Shown here in pieces: positions 24,652-33,318 of a stretch of DNA of 64,000 nt (position 1 is its first letter; each line of letters begins with the position of its first letter). The position numbers and the translations under genes were made by a program. Under the pieces are notes generated by a model. It searched no databases and was not told the origin of the DNA. It saw nothing but the letters and a program-made list of their open reading frames with translations. Source of the stretch: Streptomyces sp. NBC_00670 (GTDB taxonomy: Bacteria; Actinomycetota; Actinomycetes; Streptomycetales; Streptomycetaceae); NCBI RefSeq assembly GCF_036226765.1, contig NZ_CP109017.1:2123501-2187500 (forward strand). The letters run 5' to 3'.

Positions 24652-24869
24652 CCCGGGACCGTACAAAGTCCCGCACACCACGCCCACATCGGGGTCCCCA
24701 AGCCCTGGCAAAGTCCACCCCTCGGCCCGTCCCGCGCGCCGCCGATTTCCCCCCAACTCCCCATACTTCTCAGCTCACGCACACCTCGCACCCAGCCCCT
24801 GTCCAAGGTTCCTCCCTACTTTGTGGCCGCGCCCACCCACGCGGGCGCCATGAACCTACGAGGAACGAG

Positions 24870-26351
24870 ATGTTTGGCATCTATCTCAGGCGCGAACTGA
24901 GCCGCCGCAAGAAGGCGGCCCTGGTCATCGCGATGGGTCTGGCGCTCGGTATCGCGCTGGTGATCACCGTCGACTCGGTGTCGGCCGGAATGCAGCGGGC
25001 CCAGGACAAGGTCCTGGAGTCGCTCTACGGCCTCGGCACCGACATGACGGTCACCAAGGCCAGGACCGCCCCCTCCGGGAACAGTACGGAGAGACCGAAG
25101 TTCGAGTTCGACGCCAAGTCGGACGACAGCGACACGCAGAGCTCCGACCGGGTGATGACGCAGGGCGGCCAGGCCCTGAAGTCCTCGCTGGTGGCGAAGG
25201 TCGCCGCGCAGAAGGGCGTGGCGAGCGCGGTGGGCGCGCTGTCCCTGAACGTCACCAAGGTCGACGGCTCGTTCACCCAGGGCGAGGCGCAGAGCTCCAC
25301 CTCCGGTTCGTCCGGCTCGCAGCAGGGCGGCCCCGGCGGCGGCCAGAGCCAGCAGCAGGGGCAGGGCCAGCCACAGGTGCAGGGCGGCGGGGCCTCGTTC
25401 GACGTCAACTCGTACTCGGTCGCGGGCGTCGACGTCACCGACCAGGACCTCGGCCCGCTCGCCGCGTCGAAGATCACCTCCGGTAAGACGTTCACGGCCG
25501 CGCAGACCGACGCCAAGGTCGCCGTCGTCAGCAAGTCGTACGCCAAGGAGAACGAATACAAGGTCGGCAAGACGCTGAAGATCTCCGGCACCAAGTACGA
25601 GATCATCGGCATCGCCACGCCCGACAGCAGCGACTCCACCACCGACGTCTATCTGCCGCTGAAGCAGGCGCAGACGCTGGGCGACGCCAAGAACGAGGTC
25701 ACCACGATCTACGTCAAGGCGACGGACTCCAAGCGCATCGACGCCGTGAAGTCGACCATCCAGAAGAACATCTCGGGCACCACGGTCACCACCTCCGCCG
25801 ACCTCGCGGACACGGTCTCGGGCTCGCTGTCCACCGCCTCCGATCTGGCGGCCGGTGTCGGCAAGTGGCTCTCCCTGGTAGTGCTGGTGGCCGCGTTCCT
25901 GGTGGCCGCGCTGCTCACCTCCTCCGCCGTCTCCCGCCGGGTGCGCGAGTTCGGCACGCTGAAGGCGCTGGGCTGGCCCAGCCGCCGGGTGACCCGGCAG
26001 GTGGTCGGCGAGTCGATCGTCAACGGCCTGCTCGGCGGCGTCCTCGGCATCGCGCTCGGCCTGGCGGCGGCGTACGCGGTGACGGCGATCAGCCCGACCC
26101 TGACCGCGCAGCTCGGCGGCGGAGGCGGGACGGGCGGCGGCCCCGGTGGCAGCGGCGGTCCGGGTGGCGGCGGTCCCGGCGGGCAGAGCGCGCAGAACAC
26201 GCTGGAGATCGCGCTGTCGGCGCCGGTGTCGGCGACCACCATCGCGCTGGCGGTGGGCCTGGCCGTGGCCGGCGGTCTGATCGCCGGTGCGATGGGCGGC
26301 TGGCGCGCCTCCCGGATGCGTCCGGCGGACGCGCTGCGCAGCGTCTCGTAA
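24870..26351 (+). CDS. MacB/FtsX-type ABC exporter permease with low-complexity loops
   Basis: A 493-residue permease. It has an N-terminal helix (~18-38), a long extracytoplasmic MacB-PCD domain (~40-320) and then three FtsX helices (~330-480). Two odd insertions are visible: a Gly/Gln/Ser/Pro-rich stretch in the periplasmic-type domain (~135-175) and a Gly/Pro loop between the last helices (~415-440). The closing WRASRMRPADALR is the conserved end of FtsX domains. It pairs with the ATPase gene at 26438, separated by a hairpin. Such pairs export peptides or lipids or act in envelope stress. Confidence 0.87.
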   Translation: MFGIYLRRELSRRKKAALVIAMGLALGIALVITVDSVSAGMQRAQDKVLESLYGLGTDMTVTKARTAPSGNSTERPKFEFDAKSDDSDTQSSDRVMTQGGQALKSSLVAKVAAQKGVASAVGALSLNVTKVDGSFTQGEAQSSTSGSSGSQQGGPGGGQSQQQGQGQPQVQGGGASFDVNSYSVAGVDVTDQDLGPLAASKITSGKTFTAAQTDAKVAVVSKSYAKENEYKVGKTLKISGTKYEIIGIATPDSSDSTTDVYLPLKQAQTLGDAKNEVTTIYVKATDSKRIDAVKSTIQKNISGTTVTTSADLADTVSGSLSTASDLAAGVGKWLSLVVLVAAFLVAALLTSSAVSRRVREFGTLKALGWPSRRVTRQVVGESIVNGLLGGVLGIALGLAAAYAVTAISPTLTAQLGGGGGTGGGPGGSGGPGGGGPGGQSAQNTLEIALSAPVSATTIALAVGLAVAGGLIAGAMGGWRASRMRPADALRSVS

Positions 26352-26371
26352 CCGCCCCGCCCCCCTGAGCA

Positions 26372-26408
26372 GGGGCGCCGCCTCCACTCCCCCGGGAGGC
26401 GGCGCCCC
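26372..26408 (+). terminator. Intra-operon hairpin between ABC permease and ATPase genes
   Basis: A perfect 14-bp stem (26372-26385 with 26395-26408, 9-base loop) lies 20 bases after the permease stop and 29 bases before the ATPase start. It could attenuate transcription or protect the upstream mRNA, giving unequal subunit levels. Confidence 0.65.
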
Positions 26409-26437
26409 CTCCCCCTTCCACTCTTCCGTCCGAACCC

Positions 26438-27169
<732 letters not shown>

Positions 27170-27174
27170 GCCGA

Positions 27175-27209
27175 CGCCCCCTGCGCGCCCCGGCCGCTCG
27201 CAGGGGGCG
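27175..27209 (+). terminator. Terminator after the ABC operon
   Basis: CGCCCCCTGCG (27175-27185) pairs perfectly with CGCAGGGGGCG (27199-27209), an 11-bp GC stem starting 6 bases after the ATPase stop. Confidence 0.8.
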
Positions 27210-27302
27210 ACCGTCGTCACCCGTACGGCCGCGCGGGGCGGGCCCGCGGGGTGGGCGGCGTGGAACGGTGGAGGCGCAAGAGGGACCGTTGCCGTTCCGG
27301 GA

Positions 27303-27866
27303 GTGATCGTGACGCTGTGCGACCGACGTGATGTGGGACTGCTGCTGCTCCGCCTGGGCACCGGAGGGGTGCTCGCGGCGCACGGGGCGCAGAAGCTGTT
27401 CGGCTGGTTCGGCGGCCACGGGCTCGAGGGCACCGGACAGTTCATGGAATCCGTCGGCTACGCGCCCGGCCGGGCCAGCGCGACGGCGGCGGGGGTGGCC
27501 GAGACGGGCGGCGGCGCGCTGCTGGCGCTGGGCCTGGCGACCCCGGCGGCGGGTGCCGCGGCGGCCGGGGCCATGGTGGGCGCGGCGGCGGTGCACGCGC
27601 CCAACGGCTTCTTCGCCCAGGGCGGCGGCTACGAGTACGCGGCCTCCCTCGGGCTGACGGCGGCGGGGCTCGCGGTGGCGGGCCCGGGCCGGCTCTCCCT
27701 GGACCATGTGCTGCGCCACGCGGTGAACCGGAACTGGATGGTTCCGGCCGCGCTCGGCGCGACGGCGGCGGTCACCGCGGCGGTGGTCGGCGCCCGCACC
27801 AGGCGGGTGCGCGAACGGGAGCGGGCGGAACGCCTGGGGGATCAGGCGCCGCTGTTCGAGGAGTGA
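27303..27866 (+). CDS. DoxX-family membrane protein
   Basis: A 187-residue four-helix protein starting at GTG 27303. The family segment LLLLRLGTGGVLAAHGAQKLFGWFGGHG is split across helix 1 and the first loop. It is followed by GTGQFMESVGY and a second helix starting with AETGGG. The C-terminus adds an Ala-rich helix and a charged RERERAERLG tail. DoxX proteins are quinone-linked or redox-related membrane subunits. No partner oxidase is adjacent. A GTG at 27309 is an alternative start. Confidence 0.85.
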   Translation: MIVTLCDRRDVGLLLLRLGTGGVLAAHGAQKLFGWFGGHGLEGTGQFMESVGYAPGRASATAAGVAETGGGALLALGLATPAAGAAAAGAMVGAAAVHAPNGFFAQGGGYEYAASLGLTAAGLAVAGPGRLSLDHVLRHAVNRNWMVPAALGATAAVTAAVVGARTRRVRERERAERLGDQAPLFEE

Positions 27867-27922
27867 TTGGCGTGGGGAAGAAGTGAGGGGGACTCCGGCG
27901 CGGGGTCGTCCGCGCCCCGGAA

Positions 27923-28384
27923 TCACACGCTGAGGTTCGCCCACACCGCGTTGCCGCCGGTCAGCCGTGACCGGCAGACCCCCCACGTGTCGGCGAGCTG
28001 CTCGACGAGGAACAGCCCCCGGCCGCTCTCGGCGTCACCGCCCGGCCGGGACCCCGTCATGTCGCCGCTGCCGCCCCCGTAGTCGTGGTCGTGCACCTCG
28101 AGCCGGACGCGGCCGTCCCCGACGAGCCCGACCCCGCACAGGATCCGCGCACTCAGCGTGTGCCGTACGGCGTTGGTGGCCAGCTCCGAGACGAGCAGCA
28201 CGGCGTCGTCGCACAGCTCCTCCGGCAGCCGCCACCCGGCCAGCCGCGTGCCCATGGTGCGGCGGGCGACTCTGACGCTGGAGCGGTACGCCGGAAGCTC
28301 CAGCCAGTGTGTGCGGTCCGGGTTGACGACGTCTAACAGCTCGAAGGACGTGGTCACGGGGGAGGTAATCGCGTGGGGGGACAC
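27923..28384 (-). CDS. HATPase (RsbW-like regulator) containing a TTA codon
   Basis: A ~153-residue GHKL ATPase of the anti-sigma type: N-box LLVSELATNAVRH, G1-box VRLEVHDHDYGG, and G2-box ESGRGLFLVEQLADTWG. The start at GTG 28384 is chosen from AAGG about 10 bases upstream; GTG 28357 and a start at 28522 are possible. In SFELLDVVNPD the second Leu is encoded by TTA (28334-28336), and every candidate start lies upstream of it. TTA needs the bldA tRNA in Streptomyces, so translation should be tied to late growth. It is divergent from an XRE-DUF5753 regulator, a pairing common in this genus. Confidence 0.82.
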   Translation of the reverse strand: MSPHAITSPVTTSFELLDVVNPDRTHWLELPAYRSSVRVARRTMGTRLAGWRLPEELCDDAVLLVSELATNAVRHTLSARILCGVGLVGDGRVRLEVHDHDYGGGSGDMTGSRPGGDAESGRGLFLVEQLADTWGVCRSRLTGGNAVWANLSV

Positions 28385-28672
28385 GGTGGTCGCCTTCCGT
28401 CGGGCCGGCGGACGCAGTCGGAGCCGGTGGCCGGTGGTCCGGTTGCGCGGGACAAGCGTCGGGGCAGGAGCGGGTGCGCGACGGGGCACGCCGGACAGGC
28501 GGTGTCCGTCGGGCGGCGTCACTCAAGTAACTATGCTCGCGGGGCAGTTCACCCTGCAACCGACTCGCTGATAATTTCACCCGGTAGATGTCGGACAGTT
28601 GTTTTCGGTCTGGCGCAATCAGCCAAGTCACTGTCATGCTCGTACCGGTGACGGTTGTTCAGGAGGTTGGTC

Positions 28673-29554
28673 GTGAGTGATTCCCGTTCGGGTGCGAGCG
28701 GTTCGGGCACGAGTGCGCCCACCGTTCTCCGGATGATCCTCGGCCGACGGTTGCAGGAGCGACGACAGGACGCGAACGTCTCGCTGGAGACGGCGGCCAA
28801 GGCGCTGCGTGTGACGTCCCTGACGATCCGCCGGCTGGAGAAGGCGGAGGTCGCGCTCAAACCGCTCTACGTGGAGAAGCTGCTCGAGACGTACGGGGCG
28901 GACAGGCAGGAGATCGACGAGTTCGTCGGCATGGCCGACAAGGCCAACGAACCGGGCTGGTGGCACCCGTACCGCGATGTGCTGCCGAACTGGTTCAGCG
29001 CCTACGTCAGCCTGGAGACCGGGGCGCGGACCCTGCGCACGTACGAACCGCAGTACGTCACGGGGCTGCTCCAGACCCACGCGTACGCCAAGGCCATTCT
29101 GCGCGGCGGCTTCCCCAACGACAGCGAGGAGGACCTGGACCGGCGCATACATCTGCGGCTGCGCCGGCAGAGCCTGCTGGAGCGGGCGGACGCGCCCACG
29201 CTGTGGGTGGTCCTGGAGGAGGCCGTGCTGCACCGGGTGGTGGGCGGTCCGGAGGTGATGCGGGAGCAGATCGAGCGGCTGCTCGAGGTGTCGGAGCTGG
29301 AGCACGTCAGCATCGACGTCGTGCCGTTCGCCGCGGGCGCCCACACGGGCGCGTGCGCGCCCTTCACCTACTTCCGCTTCCAGGAACCCGAACTCCCCGA
29401 CATCGTCTACAGCGAGATCCTGTCCGCCGGCGTGTACCTGGACCAGCGCTCCGACGTGGTGACTCACCTCGAGGCGCACAACCGGATGTCCCTTCTGACC
29501 TCGTCCGCGGAGAGCAGAGCGCTCCTGAACCAGATGCGCAAGGAATACTCATGA
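28673..29554 (+). CDS. XRE-family regulator with DUF5753 (Scr1-like)
   Basis: A 293-residue intact member of the Scr1 family. Residues ~20-85 form a helix-turn-helix (LGRRLQERRQDANVSLETAA, IRRLEKAEVALK). Residues ~100-285 form DUF5753 (EPQYVTGLLQTHAYAKAIL, GGPEVMREQIERLLE, VVPFAAGAHTG). The GTG at 28673 follows AGGAGG by six bases. It overlaps the DUF397 gene by ATGA. The upstream gap has an inverted repeat GTCAC...GTGAC (about 28627-28652) that could be its operator. Such pairs in S. coelicolor affect antibiotic production and development. Confidence 0.88.
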   Translation: MSDSRSGASGSGTSAPTVLRMILGRRLQERRQDANVSLETAAKALRVTSLTIRRLEKAEVALKPLYVEKLLETYGADRQEIDEFVGMADKANEPGWWHPYRDVLPNWFSAYVSLETGARTLRTYEPQYVTGLLQTHAYAKAILRGGFPNDSEEDLDRRIHLRLRRQSLLERADAPTLWVVLEEAVLHRVVGGPEVMREQIERLLEVSELEHVSIDVVPFAAGAHTGACAPFTYFRFQEPELPDIVYSEILSAGVYLDQRSDVVTHLEAHNRMSLLTSSAESRALLNQMRKEYS

Positions 29555-29841
29555 GCACCAGCAAGAGCAGTGCCCGCAGCACGTACACGACCCACAGCAC
29601 CCATGGCCGTGTCTACAACGGCATGCCTGCCCTGGACCTCGGCGAGCAGGGCTGGGAGTCTCCGTGGAGCGGCCCCAACGGCGGTCAGTGCGTGCAGACC
29701 AAGCAGCTCTCCGACGGCAGGGTCGCGGTGCGGCAGTCGACCGACCCGGCCGGGCCCGCCCTGATCTACACCCCGCAGGAGATGGCCGCGTTCGTCGCGG
29801 GCGTCAAGCGGGGGCTCGCCGACCATCTGGCGGCCGGCTGA
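29551..29841 (+). CDS. DUF397-like partner protein
   Basis: A 96-residue protein with a ~30-residue Ser/Thr-rich N-terminus, then a DUF397-like core: GWESPWSGPNGGQCVQTKQL, VAVRQSTDPAGPALIYT and EMAAFVAGVKRG. WESPWSG replaces the usual WRKSSYSG. The four-base overlap with the regulator implies coupled translation and interaction. The role of the family is unsettled; a toxin/antitoxin-like or co-regulator role has been proposed. Confidence 0.8.
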   Translation: MSTSKSSARSTYTTHSTHGRVYNGMPALDLGEQGWESPWSGPNGGQCVQTKQLSDGRVAVRQSTDPAGPALIYTPQEMAAFVAGVKRGLADHLAAG

Positions 29842-29893
29842 CCGCCGGGACCGACCACCACCGACACCGAAAGGGACAGAGGGAAGGGACAGG

Positions 29894-30730
29894 ATGAACA
29901 CCTCGCACACGGCCCGGGAGATAGACACCAGCCGGCCCCACTCCGCCCGGATGTACGACTACTACCTCGGCGGCAAGGACCACTTCGAGGTCGACAAGCA
30001 GGCCGCCGAGGCCGTCGCGGAGGCCTACCCCGGCATCTTCGTGTGCGCCCGCGAGAACCGTGCCTTCATGCACCGCGCGACCCGCGTGCTCGCCCGGGAG
30101 CACGGCATCCGCCAGTGGCTGGACATCGGCACCGGCATCCCCACCGAGCCGAACCTGCACCAGGTCGCGCAGTCGGTGGTGCCGGAGGCCCGGGTCGTCT
30201 ACGCCGACAACGACCCGCTGGTGCTGAAGTACGCCGAGCGGTTGATGCGCAGCAGCCCGCAGGGCCGCACGACGTACATCGAGGCGGACGTCAACAGCCC
30301 CGAGACGCTGATCAACTCCCCCGAGCTGGCCGCGGTGCTCGACCTGAACCAGCCGGTCGCGCTCTCCCTCAACGCGCTGATGCACTTCGTCACCGACGCG
30401 CAGGACCCGTACGGCATCGTGGAGGGGCTCCTCGCGATCCTCCCGGCGGGCAGCGCGCTGGCCCTGAGCCACTGCACACCCGACTTCGACCCGGAGACGT
30501 GGGAGAAGGTCACCGCGATCTACACCAACTCCGGGACGCCGGTGCAGTTCCGCGCGCAGAAGGACGTCGCCCGCTTCTTCGACGGGCTCGACCTGCTCGA
30601 CCCGGGCATCACCGTCGGCCACCACTGGCGCCCCGACGCCGGCCCCGACGACGCCGACACCGGCACGGACACGGAGCCCCCCACGGACGCCCAGGTCAGC
30701 CTGTGGACCGGGGTCGGCATCAAGCGGTGA
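29894..30730 (+). CDS. DUF574 / SAM-dependent methyltransferase
   Basis: A 278-residue class I methyltransferase of the actinobacterial DUF574 (Methyltransf_19) type. Marks are RPHSARMYDYYLGGKDHFEVD at the N-terminus, WLDIGTGIPTEPNLHQVAQ for SAM binding, VVYADNDPLVL, and a late GHHWRPD. Many copies exist per Streptomyces genome and their substrates are unknown. An acidic Asp/Thr insertion near the C-terminus (DADTGTDTEPPTDA) is unusual. It lies 52 bases after the DUF397 gene and overlaps the MazG-like gene by GTGA, so it is part of one operon. Confidence 0.87.
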   Translation: MNTSHTAREIDTSRPHSARMYDYYLGGKDHFEVDKQAAEAVAEAYPGIFVCARENRAFMHRATRVLAREHGIRQWLDIGTGIPTEPNLHQVAQSVVPEARVVYADNDPLVLKYAERLMRSSPQGRTTYIEADVNSPETLINSPELAAVLDLNQPVALSLNALMHFVTDAQDPYGIVEGLLAILPAGSALALSHCTPDFDPETWEKVTAIYTNSGTPVQFRAQKDVARFFDGLDLLDPGITVGHHWRPDAGPDDADTGTDTEPPTDAQVSLWTGVGIKR

Positions 30731-31065
30731 GCGACGAGGCCGCGACGGACCGCCTGTGGCGGTCCGTCGACGACCTGTGGACGTGGCTGGAGGCCGAGAG
30801 CCCGGTCGGCGGCCGCGAGGGCCTGCTGCTGCGGGTGCTCAAGCTCTCGGAGGAGGTGGGCGAGGTCGCCGAAGCGGTGATCGGCACCCTCGGCCAGAAC
30901 CCCCGCAAGGGCACCACCCACACCTGGGACGACGTCCACGCAGAACTCTGCGACGTCGCCCTCACCGCCCTGATAGCCCTCCGCACGCTGACGCCGGACG
31001 CCCGTGGGGCGTTCGAGGCGCATGTGGCGGGGGTGGCGCGGCGGTCACTGGGACCGCCGTCATGA
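30727..31065 (+). CDS. MazG-like nucleotide pyrophosphohydrolase
   Basis: A 112-residue all-alpha NTP-PPase. The metal-binding EExxE pattern is LKLSEEVGEVAEAVIG, and the second motif ELCDVALTALIALR provides the distal acidic pair. Family enzymes hydrolyse (d)NTPs to monophosphates, cleaning nucleotide pools or lowering alarmone levels. GTG 30727 overlaps the methyltransferase stop. The combination with a regulator, DUF397 and a methyltransferase is worth notice. Confidence 0.86.
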   Translation: MSDEAATDRLWRSVDDLWTWLEAESPVGGREGLLLRVLKLSEEVGEVAEAVIGTLGQNPRKGTTHTWDDVHAELCDVALTALIALRTLTPDARGAFEAHVAGVARRSLGPPS

Positions 31066-31414
31066 CCACGGCACCACCGGACGGCGTGTACGTGGGCAGG
31101 GCGGGCGGGTACGGGGCGAGGTCCGTACGGCTCTCCTGGTCCTGATCAGCGGCCGCTTCCGCATGGAGTTCCCCGACCGCACCGTGCTCCTGGCGGAACA
31201 GGGCGACTACGTCGTCTGGAGCCGCGGCACCGACCACTCCTGGCTCGCGGAGGAGGACTCGGTGGTCCTGACGGTCCGATGGCCCTCCGTACCGGGCTAC
31301 GCGGCGCCACGACAGGACGAAGGCCGTCAGGTGTGGGAGCCCGCCACCGGTTCCGAGGAGCCGGGGTCGAGGGGGGTGCGGGGGTCCTGTGGGGGTGTGG
31401 GGCGGGCGACGTAG
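31062..31414 (+). pseudogene. Broken cupin-like protein
   Basis: An ATG at 31062 overlaps the MazG stop and encodes MTTAPPDGVYVGRAGG before a stop at 31142-31144. About 25 codons of the expected metal-binding strand region are missing. The remaining cupin core continues in another frame (ALLVLISGRFRMEFPDR, LAEQGDYVVWSRGTDHSW, SVVLTVRWPS) as far as ~31300, and the open frame ends at 31414 inside the 3' end of the opposite-strand flavoprotein gene. A deletion plus frameshift explains this best; a sequencing error could explain part of it. Confidence 0.6.
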
Positions 31415-33288
31415 ACGGGGGCGTCGGACTGGTAGAAGAGGTCGATGTCGACCTCCTCGCCGCCGACGATCAGCGTGTCCCACGCGCCGCTCTCCCGCAG
31501 CGTGCGCAGTGTCTCGGGGGTGAGCGCGGCGAGGTGGGCGCGCAGTTCCTCGTCGCCGGGCATGCCGGGCAGCCGGGGGGCGAGGCGTTCGCGGATCGCG
31601 CGCACGCGTGCGAGGAGTGCGTCCAGATCGGAGTCCCCGGAAGCCCCGGAGATCCCGGAACCGGCGGTCGCGCCCGCGTCCGGCAGCGGCTCCGTGCTGC
31701 GGGCGATGATGTCCTTGATGGCGCGGGTGACACCCCTGTCGTCGGTGGCGACCATCGCGTTCCACGCCCGGCTCTTGTGCCGGTACTGCAGCATCGACAT
31801 CGCCGCCTCGTGCCGGATGAAGTCGGCGTCCCGCAGCGGCCGGCCCCGCCAGACCCGGCCGAGCGAACGGGCCAGCGAAGTGGCGGAGGCAAGGCCGCTG
31901 TTGAGGCCGCGCCCCGGCCAGAAGTGGATCGCGTTGGCCGCGTCGCCCAGCAGGAAGCCGTACGTCCCCGGGCCGTTCGCGGTGGCGCGGCTGAGCTGCG
32001 CGGTGAACCGGGGGCGCTGCACCATGTCGAGGCGGAAGGAGGTGACGGCGCTCAGGTCCTCCTCCGGCACCCCGAACAGCTTCAGCCCCTCCAGGATCCG
32101 CTTCCACAGGGCGGAGCCGCGCAGCAGGGCGGGCAGGAAGAGGGTGCCGTGCGTGGGGCAGACGAACTCGTTGCCGTCCTGGCGGCTCATCACGCAGGGG
32201 CGGGCGGCGACGCAGTCCTCGAAGACCTGGCGGACGGGGTCGATGCCGACGACCGCCTTGGCCTCCTCGCGGGTGAGCCGCATGTTCAGAAAGCCTTCGC
32301 CGCGCAGCGAGTTGAGCAGGAACCGGTTCTGCGACACGGTCAGCAGGACGCTCATCGGGTCCGGCAGCGGCGACTTGACCCGCAGGCCGAGCACCAGGTC
32401 GTGCAGGTGTTCGCCGTCGAGCGAGTAGACGGAGGCGTCGGCCCGGCCGAAGCGGTCGGCGTAGTGCTCGCGGGTGCGGGAGCGGCCGCCGTCGCTGATC
32501 ACCAGGACGTGCTCCTGGGCGAGCCGGTGCTCGTGCTCGGCCACGTCGAACCGCCGGGGCACGAGCCGGATCGCCGGTTTGCGCGCGGCCAGTTCGAGGA
32601 GCCGGTCCTCGATGTAGGCGATACGGATGTTGCGGGGCGGGCGGCCGGCCACGGAGTCCGGTCCGACGGGCCACATCTCGGAGAACTCGCCCGCGCCGAA
32701 CAGCGCCTGGCGCATCTCCTCGGTCAGCGCGAGGTACTGCCTGCTCTGGACCGTCACCACCTGCTGACGGCGGACGTTGCCCTGCGTCTCGTCCTTCCAC
32801 ACCACGTCGGAGCCGGCGCGCGTCCACCGTCCGTCGTAGACGGTGACGGCGACGTTCCCCGGCAGCGCGTCCTCCAGCAGCAGCGCGAACGCGAGCCCGA
32901 CCGGGCCGCCGCCGACGACCGTGACCCGCAGCTCACCGGGGTGGGCGACGGCGGGCGGGAGGTCGGCCTGGGAGAGGTCCATGACCGTCTCCATCGCCTC
33001 CTGCGTCTCGTACAGGAAGGTCTCGTCGCCGATCCGGATGACGTCGCCGGACTCCAGTACGTGCCGGGTGACGCGCCGGCCGTTGACGTGGGTGCCGTTC
33101 CTGCTGTCCCGGTCGTGCAGGACGTACGCGCCGTTCTCCTCGACGATCTCGGCGTGCAGCCGGGACGCGCTGGTGCTGACGATGATCACGTCATTGTCGC
33201 TCTTGCGCCCGAACCGCAGCGGAGCGGTGCCGAGCAGCACACTCTGACCACTGAAGGGACCGCTCTGTCCCACGATGACCGACGACAC
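31327..33288 (-). CDS. FHA domain-FAD monooxygenase-like fusion protein
   Basis: A 653-residue protein. Residues ~1-95 form a forkhead-associated domain: LRFGRKSDNDVII, SASRLHAEI and DSRNGTHVNG supply the conserved G-R, S-R, H and N-G residues that bind phosphothreonine. Residues ~115-500 are a flavoprotein fold with VTVVGGGPVGLAFALLLE for the FAD ADP moiety and FLLGDAANAIHFWPGRGLNSG for the ribityl/phosphate end. The C-terminus (~520-653) is helical and lacks a named domain. It lies 30 bases downstream of a Ser/Thr kinase gene on the same strand. The kinase probably phosphorylates itself or a partner to recruit this enzyme; substrate unknown. Confidence 0.87.
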   Translation of the reverse strand: MSSVIVGQSGPFSGQSVLLGTAPLRFGRKSDNDVIIVSTSASRLHAEIVEENGAYVLHDRDSRNGTHVNGRRVTRHVLESGDVIRIGDETFLYETQEAMETVMDLSQADLPPAVAHPGELRVTVVGGGPVGLAFALLLEDALPGNVAVTVYDGRWTRAGSDVVWKDETQGNVRRQQVVTVQSRQYLALTEEMRQALFGAGEFSEMWPVGPDSVAGRPPRNIRIAYIEDRLLELAARKPAIRLVPRRFDVAEHEHRLAQEHVLVISDGGRSRTREHYADRFGRADASVYSLDGEHLHDLVLGLRVKSPLPDPMSVLLTVSQNRFLLNSLRGEGFLNMRLTREEAKAVVGIDPVRQVFEDCVAARPCVMSRQDGNEFVCPTHGTLFLPALLRGSALWKRILEGLKLFGVPEEDLSAVTSFRLDMVQRPRFTAQLSRATANGPGTYGFLLGDAANAIHFWPGRGLNSGLASATSLARSLGRVWRGRPLRDADFIRHEAAMSMLQYRHKSRAWNAMVATDDRGVTRAIKDIIARSTEPLPDAGATAGSGISGASGDSDLDALLARVRAIRERLAPRLPGMPGDEELRAHLAALTPETLRTLRESGAWDTLIVGGEEVDIDLFYQSDAPVYVARPTPPQDPRTPLDPGSSEPVAGSHT

Positions 33289-33318
33289 GCGATTCTCCTA
33301 GGGGGCAAGGGGGTTGTG

